Source: Mariniblastus sp. (lineage in GTDB: Bacteria > Planctomycetota > Planctomycetia > Pirellulales > Pirellulaceae). From it: a DNA stretch of 64,000 nt. Of this stretch, positions 27,036-34,699 are shown in pieces (position 1 is the stretch's first letter; every line of letters starts with the position of its first letter). The notes beneath the pieces were generated by a model. It was not told the origin of the DNA. It worked only from the letters and a program-made list of their open reading frames with translations, and made no database searches. The position numbers were made by a program, and so were the translations under genes. The stretch lies in contig JAKVBF010000018.1 of NCBI GenBank assembly GCA_022447555.1, positions 1 to 64,000 on the forward strand, in the 5' to 3' direction.

Positions 27036-29036
27036 CTAGATAAATACGCGGCGATTATAAATAAACCATTCAATGACCAAAACAAACAGGCTCACAAAAA
27101 CCAACCAAGTCCAATATTGCTTAAATTCGGGTACCGTTTCAACCGTTCCTGCAATTTCTTCATAGCCTATTTCTAATTTTTTACGCACGGACAAATCGCT
27201 TTCCCGGGAATCCAATAGATTGATGGCAAACATTTGCTCCTGTCGATTTGAGTCCGGCTCCAATACCTGATAGATACCGGTCATTTCAGTTTTCCCATAA
27301 ACAAACTGCCGTTCGGCCCGTGCCGAAAGATTCGCATCCTGTCCGAGCGGATTGCGAATCGTGATCTTTTTCATCGGAAGCTTGGGTTTGATTCGGACCA
27401 GCCCTCCTGGCTGAGTCCCTTCCGCTTCGTTGAATGAACCCCCGTTACCTAAACTCGTCACAATATTCTGTATGAAAAGCGGGAAGCTCAAATGATTTGG
27501 CCAATCCGAATTATATATTTCTTCTCCATCGGGGGTGTACTCTAATATCGAAAATCCAAGCACCAAATCCTCATAACCGTCGCGAGGGCCTACGGCCATC
27601 AAGACACCCGACGTCGATTCCATCAGCGGAACGTTGCCCAAAGGCCCTGAGACGGGTGTCGACTCAACGATCAATACGTTCCCCATTTGCACGTTGAACA
27701 TGACGGGGTGCGTATTATCCGTATCAATTACCAAGGTTGGAAATTGTTTCTCCATCGCAGACCACTGGCCTCCAGGGGGCACAGAACCGAAAAAAACAGT
27801 GTTACTCTCAGGCATGATCGGAGGAACGCATTGATCAAAGAGAACCAGGTCGTATCGGCCCAGTGTGGCTTTTTCCGCATACTCTTTTGTCTCTAAAAAA
27901 CGAGGCTCTTGGACTTCAAACCTCGCCCGCCTGGCTAATAAATCTGTTTCAAAAACAAATTTTAAATAGGGGTTATTTCGCGTGACTAATAAAACTCGTA
28001 TTTGCTCGGGAGGCTGAACCACGCCAAAAGCAACATTGTCGATCTCGTAAACATCGGGGCTCTTAATTTCGAGCCGAACCGGAAGGGTTTGCTCAAGTCC
28101 CTCGAGCAATGCGCCAAGATCGAAACTGATGCCTCGCAGATCTCCCGCCTCCACGGTAAAGTCTGTTTGTACATCATGAATTTCGCCGTCCACATAAAGC
28201 TCAACATCCACAGCGTGGTCTTGGTCGTCGAAATTTTGGATCTGGGCGAAAGCCTGCAGACTGGTTGTATCCCTATCATCGTTAATGGCGAACGCGGTAA
28301 TCCCCACGTTATAGGGGACATCAAGCCCACCGATTGGCCGGTACTCGGGAATCAGATTTCCCAATGAGAAATTAGGCACGGCTGTCACCGCACCATCAGA
28401 AAAAACAAATAATCGGGCCGACAGGGCATCCGCAACCTGAACGTCTCGGGCTGTCTCACGGTCGCTAGTACGTCCCGGATTAGCTAATCCGGATGCGGCC
28501 ACCAGAGCCTCACTGATGTCGCTCGACCGCTGAGTCTGTTTGATCGCAGATACTTTGCGTTTTAACAGAGCTCGATTACGAGTATACGACTGCTGCACGT
28601 TCGCCTGATTCGAGAAACTAATCACCATAGCCGTGTCTTCGGGCCCCATACTATCAATGAGTTTTGAGACCTCACGCTTGGCGAACTCCAAACGTGTCTC
28701 CCCGTCGGGCAAATCAACTGCCGCCATGCTCGCAGATTGATCAATCAAGAAAATAAACCGGTTACCAAGTAGTTTTTCACCCCGGCAGCCCGGACCTAAA
28801 CAAGCGAGGATCAACAGCAGGGCAAGTAAAAGCTGCAACAGCAGCAACAGGCTATTACGGAGCCGCTGCCAAATACTGTTTACATGCAGGTCTTCAATCG
28901 TTTTGGTCCATAGATAGGTACTGGGGACTTCCAGTGGCGTCCGCTTCAATTTTAGAAAGTAAAGCATCAGGATTAGCGGGGGGATTAATCCTAGGATCAC
29001 CCAACCCAAAGGTCCTAGCATCGGAGTAAAACTCAA
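27036..29036 (-). CDS. BatA-like membrane protein with vWA domain
   Basis: A 666-residue protein. The N-terminal BatA-type segment is MSFTPMLGPLGWVILGLIPP followed by LKLKRTPLEVPSTYLW, with hydrophobic helices to about residue 82. The vWA domain starts FIFLIDQSASMA with an intact MIDAS DxSxS. The last about 25 residues form a closing membrane helix (YWTWLVFVSLFVLVIEW). The start is a TTG at 29036 overlapping the DUF58 stop (TTGA), with GAGG 9 bases upstream; ATG at 29021 is the alternative. It belongs to the MoxR-DUF58-vWA cluster, which in other bacteria supports envelope or metal-insertion tasks. Confidence 0.9.
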   Translation of the reverse strand: MSFTPMLGPLGWVILGLIPPLILMLYFLKLKRTPLEVPSTYLWTKTIEDLHVNSIWQRLRNSLLLLLQLLLALLLILACLGPGCRGEKLLGNRFIFLIDQSASMAAVDLPDGETRLEFAKREVSKLIDSMGPEDTAMVISFSNQANVQQSYTRNRALLKRKVSAIKQTQRSSDISEALVAASGLANPGRTSDRETARDVQVADALSARLFVFSDGAVTAVPNFSLGNLIPEYRPIGGLDVPYNVGITAFAINDDRDTTSLQAFAQIQNFDDQDHAVDVELYVDGEIHDVQTDFTVEAGDLRGISFDLGALLEGLEQTLPVRLEIKSPDVYEIDNVAFGVVQPPEQIRVLLVTRNNPYLKFVFETDLLARRARFEVQEPRFLETKEYAEKATLGRYDLVLFDQCVPPIMPESNTVFFGSVPPGGQWSAMEKQFPTLVIDTDNTHPVMFNVQMGNVLIVESTPVSGPLGNVPLMESTSGVLMAVGPRDGYEDLVLGFSILEYTPDGEEIYNSDWPNHLSFPLFIQNIVTSLGNGGSFNEAEGTQPGGLVRIKPKLPMKKITIRNPLGQDANLSARAERQFVYGKTEMTGIYQVLEPDSNRQEQMFAINLLDSRESDLSVRKKLEIGYEEIAGTVETVPEFKQYWTWLVFVSLFVLVIEWFIYNRRVFI

Positions 29037-29950
29037 CGCACCAAACCTCGCTGACGCAAATACCGGGATACCAGTCGATCAACAGGTCGTTCCGTGCTGG
29101 TCATCATATAGACAATTCCCCGCCGCGCACAAAAATCACGAGCTTGCTCAATATAGGCCGCCAGGGTTTGCCGGTAACGATCTATCAACCGTTGACTCAC
29201 ACTTATTTCGGCGTGATCGCCATCCTCACAATCTAAAAGGCGCAAATCCCCCGTGATGTCGGGGTCGATTTCGGGCTGGGAAAGAACATGAATCAAATAC
29301 ACATCGAGATTGCGGGCGACCAAATACCGCAAAGCGTTTTCATAGCCAGACTTATCCATTAAATCGGTGATCAGTACCAATATCCCTTTGCCGGTATTTC
29401 TTAGGGAAAAAGCCTTAATGGCCTCTGTCAAGGAGCAATCGTTACCACATTCCAAGCTTTCTAAATACTGTACCATCCGCCAAAGGTTTGCCTTGCCTCG
29501 CAACGTCGGCGCATCTGTTGTAGCGGCTGAATCCAACCTTTCGATACGTACTCGGTCAGCGCGGCAAAGTCCGATATAACCGAGTGCCGCGGCCAGCTGC
29601 TTCGCGTAAAGAAATTTACTCGGTTCCCCAAACTCCATTGAACGACTTCCGTCAATCAGCGCGTAAAAATGAAGATCCTCCTCTTCCATGAACAGTTTAA
29701 GGAACAGTTTGTCCAGTCGAGCATACATATTCCAGTCGATGAATCTTAAATCGTCACCAGCAACGTAATTACGGAAGTCGGCAAACTCGACACTTTGGCC
29801 CTTCCGTTGACTACGCCGCTCTCCTTTCATTCGCCCCCGAAAAATTTTCCTGCTCACCAATTCCATACGCTCTAATTGCGCAAGTAAGTCAGGCGCGAGA
29901 AGAGGGTTTGTCTTCTCCGATCCCATCACACCAGAAGAAACTTTGGACAT
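29033..29950 (-). CDS. DUF58 domain protein
   Basis: A 305-residue cytoplasmic protein of the DUF58 family. It carries the family signature RKGQSVEFADFRNYVAGDDLRFIDWNMYARLDKLFLK, followed by a vWA-like fold (ALIDGSRSM; GKGILVLITDLMD). DUF58 genes accompany MoxR ATPases and vWA proteins. It overlaps the vWA gene by four bases, so the two are probably translated together. The start is ATG 29950, 39 bases after moxR. Confidence 0.93.
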   Translation of the reverse strand: MSKVSSGVMGSEKTNPLLAPDLLAQLERMELVSRKIFRGRMKGERRSQRKGQSVEFADFRNYVAGDDLRFIDWNMYARLDKLFLKLFMEEEDLHFYALIDGSRSMEFGEPSKFLYAKQLAAALGYIGLCRADRVRIERLDSAATTDAPTLRGKANLWRMVQYLESLECGNDCSLTEAIKAFSLRNTGKGILVLITDLMDKSGYENALRYLVARNLDVYLIHVLSQPEIDPDITGDLRLLDCEDGDHAEISVSQRLIDRYRQTLAAYIEQARDFCARRGIVYMMTSTERPVDRLVSRYLRQRGLVR

Positions 29951-29989
29951 ATATTCGCACCCAACAAAGCAAAACGGTTAACACGACAA

Positions 29990-31003
29990 CTACGTGGCAA
30001 AAGGGATATCATCCACCTTTTCCGTGACTTTTTCCAGGATCTCCGATAAGACGTCATCCGCCGAGATCCCCTCGGCTTGAGCTTCAAAATTCAAAATCAC
30101 ACGATGTCGCGTGGCCGCCAAATAGACCTGTCGTACATCTTCGAAACTAACGTTAAAACGGCCTTCCAAAAGAGCCCGCACTTTAGAAGCCAATGCCAGC
30201 GTTTGCGCCCCGCGCGGACTGCTACCCCATCGTAAATACTGATTGGTAATATCGCACGCGAATTCACCTTCTGGATGAGTGGCAAGAGTCAATCGAACAA
30301 TGTAATCGCGCAAGTGGTCAGCCAATATCACCTCACGGACCAATTTCTGCATTTCCAAAATCTGTTCACCGTCAATCACCTTGTCCGGCTTGATGTGAAT
30401 CCCCTTAGTGGTCCGGTCCAAGATAGTAGAAAGATCGGAACGGCTTGAGTAACCAACATTCAATTTGAATAAAAACCGGTCAAGCTGAGCTTCGGGCAGA
30501 GGATACGTTCCCTCTTGCTCGATCGGATTCTGCGTCGCAAGGACGAAAAAGGGCTGTTTCAATTCGTAACGAGTCCCACCCACTGTCACGGTTCCTTCTT
30601 GCATCGTTTCTAACATCGCTGACTGGGTTTTGGGCGTCGCTCGGTTGATTTCGTCGGCCAAACAGATCTGCGTAAAAATGGGGCCGTGCTGAAATTCGAA
30701 ACGTCTTTTTCCGTCGGTTGATTCGGTAACCATATTGGTCCCTAGAATGTCCGCCGGCATCAGGTCTGGGGTAAATTGTATACGATTAAAATCTAAACTC
30801 AGCGTCTCACTTAAAGTGCGAACCAAAAGAGTCTTCCCAAGGCCGGGTGCCCCTTCTAACAGGCAATGACCTCCAATCATCATGCATGTCAACACTCCAT
30901 GCACAATCTCATCATGGCCAACGATCACTTTGCCAACTTCTTTTTTGATGGTGTCGTATTGGCTCCGAAATATTTCTGCCTGCTGTTCGAAATTCGGTTG
31001 CAT
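29990..31003 (-). CDS. MoxR-family AAA+ ATPase
   Basis: A 337-residue AAA+ ATPase. From ATG 31003, Walker A is GAPGLGKT at 51-58, Walker B is ICLADEINRA near 113-121, and the MoxR sensor segment is FVLATQNPIEQEGTYPLPEAQLDRF. MoxR ATPases work with DUF58 and vWA proteins as chaperone-like remodelling factors. A TTG at 31063 opens the frame further but adds no conserved sequence. About 177 bases separate it from the upstream vWA gene. Confidence 0.96.
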   Translation of the reverse strand: MQPNFEQQAEIFRSQYDTIKKEVGKVIVGHDEIVHGVLTCMMIGGHCLLEGAPGLGKTLLVRTLSETLSLDFNRIQFTPDLMPADILGTNMVTESTDGKRRFEFQHGPIFTQICLADEINRATPKTQSAMLETMQEGTVTVGGTRYELKQPFFVLATQNPIEQEGTYPLPEAQLDRFLFKLNVGYSSRSDLSTILDRTTKGIHIKPDKVIDGEQILEMQKLVREVILADHLRDYIVRLTLATHPEGEFACDITNQYLRWGSSPRGAQTLALASKVRALLEGRFNVSFEDVRQVYLAATRHRVILNFEAQAEGISADDVLSEILEKVTEKVDDIPFAT

Positions 31004-31180
31004 AAAATCACTGCCTTCAATTCGGTCGAAGCTCTTAATCACTCCGGGGTTCTGGCTACACAAACCAGGGCGGAGCGTTCTGTTTATTTTTTATTTCTTG
31101 AGCCAGAGCATTGTTAATATACGGGCTATGAACAAGCATCGCTGACTTTTCGGAATCCCTCGTGTAAGCCTTCACACCAA

Positions 31181-34100
31181 TCAGTTCTCCTCCGAATCTG
31201 ACCGGTCTTCCCGCCTAAGCTTAGACTGCGCTTTTTTCTTGGCGTCCAACAAACGGGACGTATAGGATCTGGCATCTCCCTCACGATCCCAAGATATTTC
31301 TCGTTTGGGAGGCCTACGGCGATCCGCAGACTCGTCAATCTCGTCCGCAATCACGCGTTCAAGCTGATCTTTACCCGGCCCCCCTCCATCAGACTCTGGA
31401 GTGAAACGGGTCGAGGCCCGACGATTCGTAATTTCTTTTTCTATCTCTGCTTTACGGCTCTGGAGTCGGGCCAGACTTGAAGACACTTGCATTTCTTCCC
31501 CTCTAATCAACTGACCCAACGCCTCCCCAACCCAATCGAATCGGATCGCGACCCGCCGAACCAACACGTCTGAGAGAAAAACCACACCGCATAGGACTAA
31601 AAGCCAAGGCCAAACATCCTGTACTCCGACCGCTTGGGTTAACGTGGGTCGAAATGTATTGGTGGCAAGCAGGTCATCGAAACCCAATGGATCAAGACCT
31701 CCGTCAATCAGTTCGCCAGCCTCGCCACCGCTTGGTGTTAACTGAACCATAGATTCGAGCAAACCGGCGTTCGATTCGCGGTCGGAATACTCAGAAGAGT
31801 AGGGGGCGCTGACCCCAGTCGTCAAACGCTCATAACCCTCGCCAGGGAAGATGGAAAACAGGTAATTACCAGGCTTTCCAATCGCAAACTCAGCAACGTA
31901 CCTGCCTGGCCCGACCTGTGCGAAATCGAGACCAAAACTTTCTAGATCAGGATCAATGCCACGCGCATTGACCTCCAAGAAATTCATCAATTCCTCGTCT
32001 TCATCCAATGCCGTCACGACAATCTTGCCTCGATTGTCTTTCAGTTCCGTCGCCACTGAAAAATTAGCGCTTTCAGTAATAGGCCGCATCGAATGACGAA
32101 TCATCTGAGCAAATAACTTTTGATATATGGGAGAATTAAACCACTCCACCGTCCAATCTTTTCCCGCGTCACTGGTGAAAACCGTCGCTCGCCCGACTCC
32201 GTACCGCCAGGAAGCAAGCAAAGTCGAGTTTTCTCCGCTGTCGGCGGGTTCGCTTGCAAACGCAAGTTGTTCTACCAGCGGATTCTTCTTGACGGTACTC
32301 ATGACGTACCCATAGAAAGGGGGAAGGTCCGTAATATCAATACCCCTCAGAATCTCATGCGTCGATGAAAGGTTACCCGCCAAGGCTCGCATCCCCGAAG
32401 TCGACTCCTTGATCACAGGCTTTGCAACCCGCCTGGCCTCCCGTTGGTAAATCTTAGGCAGCGCCCGAGGATCCTTCACCACATAATACTTGCCGCCGGT
32501 CTGCTGGGCTATTTTCTTAAGGGGGTCACTACCGGCGACTCCGTGAGTGCCAACCGCGACGGTCGAAATCTTAATTTTATTTTTGATGTAATCCTTTAAT
32601 AGCGTTGCCGTTGGAGGTGTCGGATCCCCATCGCTGATGATGATGACGTGTTTCATTGAGGCTTTGGTTTTCACAAGCCCATTAAGCATCACGCGCATCG
32701 GCTGATTAAAGTCGGGCATGTCGCCATTGGCCATTCTTCCGACCAGCCCCTTCATCGTTTTCCGGTTTGCGAACACTCGTGCAATTCCTGAGCTCGTACC
32801 ATTTTCATTTGGCAATTTCCACAACCAACGTGGTGCTCCTCCAAAATTACTCCACTCGATGACGCCACAATAATCCATGGGTCCCAATACATCGATTGAT
32901 ACCAATGCTACTTTCGTTTGCCAGAAATTTCCCTGTGGCATCTCGCAAGCATGCATCATTAGGGCGAGGGCACCAACGGCATCAACCTTGTCATTCTTTA
33001 TTTGGAAATCGACCGGCATCGCTTTTTCAAGCTCGGTATTGGACCATCCGCCTGCTCCTAAGGCGCGATTTCCGCCAATCATCACAATGCCGCACCCCAA
33101 TTCTTGACAGTTACGGACCAAAATCCGTATTTGGGCATCGCTGAATGCTTCAGCCGCCGTGGCGGACTCCCCTGTCGCACGCGGAACGTTTGCCAAAATC
33201 ACTGAGTCGTACTGAAGCAACTCGGATGCCGAGGTGTAAAGCGATGTGGAAGGCATGATGTCCACTTCAATATCACTCGATTGCAAACGCTCAACCAGCT
33301 GAATAAATTCTCCTCGGTGGTTACCATCTTCGATGAGCAGCACTCGCCCCTTACCACGAACATGAGCAAAGGCAGATGCCGTATTATTTTGAGTGACGGA
33401 ATCGGAATTGGGGTCATCCGGTACGAAGGTGGCATCAAAAGTGAATACATCCGTACGTTCTACTTTATGAGCGAAAGGAAAAACGTTCTTCCCCGGTTCT
33501 AAAACCACATCCTGCTCAATCACCAACTCTTCTCGCTGAGGCGTCGTCTGCGTCAGACGCAATTTACCCGAAACAGCATTCTCCCCTGAATCAAACGCCC
33601 CATCCGGTAAGTGGTTTACGACAACCCGAGCCTCGAATTCTTGCCCCCGCCGAATGTCGGAAGGCAGGACAACTTTTTCAACCGCAACCTCCGATCTTGA
33701 AAAAAGGTCGACCGGTATCACGTCGATGCCAGTGCCATCTTCACTTAGCGATTGAGCCATTGAGAAGGCGTCGCCAACATTCTCGTTGCCGTCCGAAATG
33801 ATGACGACGCGACGAGCGGTATCTTCGGGAAAGGCGGCTTTGGCCAATTTCATCGCCGATTCCAAACTAGTGGAGCTGGTCTTCAGATCATGGCTGGATT
33901 CCAAACGCCCAATGAGCGGAAGGTCGCCGTCAAAAGGAGCAGATTCTATTTTCGCATTGCCGCCGAATACGATGACGCCGGCCATATCTTTCTTTTGATC
34001 TCGACGTTGTTCGCTCACCGCGCGGTGTACGTAATCCAACATCAAATCCCTTTTGACAGACGGAATGCTCTCGCTTTGGTCTAAAAGGTAAATCACAGTC

Positions 34101-34309
34101 AGGCGATCCGTCACAGTTCGCCATTGCATTTGGGCTAGAGCGAGCACCAATACCGTAAACACGGCGGTTCTCAGCACTAATGCACAGAGCCTCCTCGATC
34201 TCCCCAAACCAGCGAGAGAACGGAAGCTCATGATCCATAGAACCGGCACGAGCAGCAACAAGAGGAGAAACCAAGGCTGATCGAAACCGATCTCAAACCC
34301 AAAATTCAT
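31181..34309 (-). CDS. Large membrane protein with vWA and class-I-amidotransferase-like domains
   Basis: A 1042-residue protein, first of the cluster. Two N-terminal membrane helices lie at about 12-30 and 43-62, and one near the C-terminus (about 905-925). The first vWA domain begins VIYLLDQSESIPS with MIDAS residues intact. A GATase1-like fold follows (GIVMIGGNRALGAGGW), then a second vWA-like fold whose metal site is lost (MMHACEM where DxSGS is expected) but which keeps HVIIISDGDPTPP. The C-terminal cytoplasmic tail is coiled-coil-like and charged. Homologues of this layout are known near MoxR genes, though the function is not settled. The start is ATG 34309. Confidence 0.9.
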   Translation of the reverse strand: MNFGFEIGFDQPWFLLLLLLVPVLWIMSFRSLAGLGRSRRLCALVLRTAVFTVLVLALAQMQWRTVTDRLTVIYLLDQSESIPSVKRDLMLDYVHRAVSEQRRDQKKDMAGVIVFGGNAKIESAPFDGDLPLIGRLESSHDLKTSSTSLESAMKLAKAAFPEDTARRVVIISDGNENVGDAFSMAQSLSEDGTGIDVIPVDLFSRSEVAVEKVVLPSDIRRGQEFEARVVVNHLPDGAFDSGENAVSGKLRLTQTTPQREELVIEQDVVLEPGKNVFPFAHKVERTDVFTFDATFVPDDPNSDSVTQNNTASAFAHVRGKGRVLLIEDGNHRGEFIQLVERLQSSDIEVDIMPSTSLYTSASELLQYDSVILANVPRATGESATAAEAFSDAQIRILVRNCQELGCGIVMIGGNRALGAGGWSNTELEKAMPVDFQIKNDKVDAVGALALMMHACEMPQGNFWQTKVALVSIDVLGPMDYCGVIEWSNFGGAPRWLWKLPNENGTSSGIARVFANRKTMKGLVGRMANGDMPDFNQPMRVMLNGLVKTKASMKHVIIISDGDPTPPTATLLKDYIKNKIKISTVAVGTHGVAGSDPLKKIAQQTGGKYYVVKDPRALPKIYQREARRVAKPVIKESTSGMRALAGNLSSTHEILRGIDITDLPPFYGYVMSTVKKNPLVEQLAFASEPADSGENSTLLASWRYGVGRATVFTSDAGKDWTVEWFNSPIYQKLFAQMIRHSMRPITESANFSVATELKDNRGKIVVTALDEDEELMNFLEVNARGIDPDLESFGLDFAQVGPGRYVAEFAIGKPGNYLFSIFPGEGYERLTTGVSAPYSSEYSDRESNAGLLESMVQLTPSGGEAGELIDGGLDPLGFDDLLATNTFRPTLTQAVGVQDVWPWLLVLCGVVFLSDVLVRRVAIRFDWVGEALGQLIRGEEMQVSSSLARLQSRKAEIEKEITNRRASTRFTPESDGGGPGKDQLERVIADEIDESADRRRPPKREISWDREGDARSYTSRLLDAKKKAQSKLRREDRSDSEEN

Positions 34310-34548
34310 AAAATTAGACCTAAATGACTAAATACTACTGCCAACAGTCTCGCAAATTACAAACGAATATCCAGCGATACGGATCACATTCCAACTGTTT
34401 TGAGCGGGAAAAAATGGGAATCGACCCGTTTAAGACAGCCTAAAAACCGCCCCTAAAAATTTGAATTTTCCCGGTGCATTACTATCCTTCTGACATCGTT
34501 TTGGCACCTTTCCGCTAAACGATTGTGAGGAGGCTTCGGGTTTTTCGG

Positions 34549-34562
34549 TTTTGTATACAAAA
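34549..34562. promoter_or_regulatory. Perfect 14-base palindrome, candidate operator
   Basis: TTTTGTATACAAAA is its own reverse complement. It lies in the shared region between the large vWA gene and the metalloprotease gene, where a regulator controlling either gene could bind. A palindrome of 14 bases in an AT-rich spacer can occur by chance, so the role is only suggested. Confidence 0.3.
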
Positions 34563-34686
34563 TACCCGCTTTCCAACCGCCACAATGATGCGCTTAGGCA
34601 GTTTTCACCTAAAATTGCGACTTACACTTTCGCTTCATAAACATGGACCGAACCAATAAATCCAAACCATTCCAACTTTGATGTAC

Positions 34687-34693
34687 AAGGGAG
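34687..34693 (+). promoter_or_regulatory. Shine-Dalgarno AAGGGAG deciding a TTG start
   Basis: AAGGGAG ends six bases before the TTG at 34700, giving a good spacing for that rare start codon in the metalloprotease gene. Confidence 0.65.
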
Positions 34694-34699
34694 TATTAA

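Larger units (their letters stand above)
34310..34699. other. Divergent intergenic region between vWA cluster and metalloprotease
   Basis: About 390 bases between two genes read away from each other, so it should hold both promoters. I cannot pick a certain promoter. Noted elements are the perfect palindrome at 34549-34562 and AAGGGAG before the TTG start at 34700. No open frame or repeat is visible. Confidence 0.5.
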
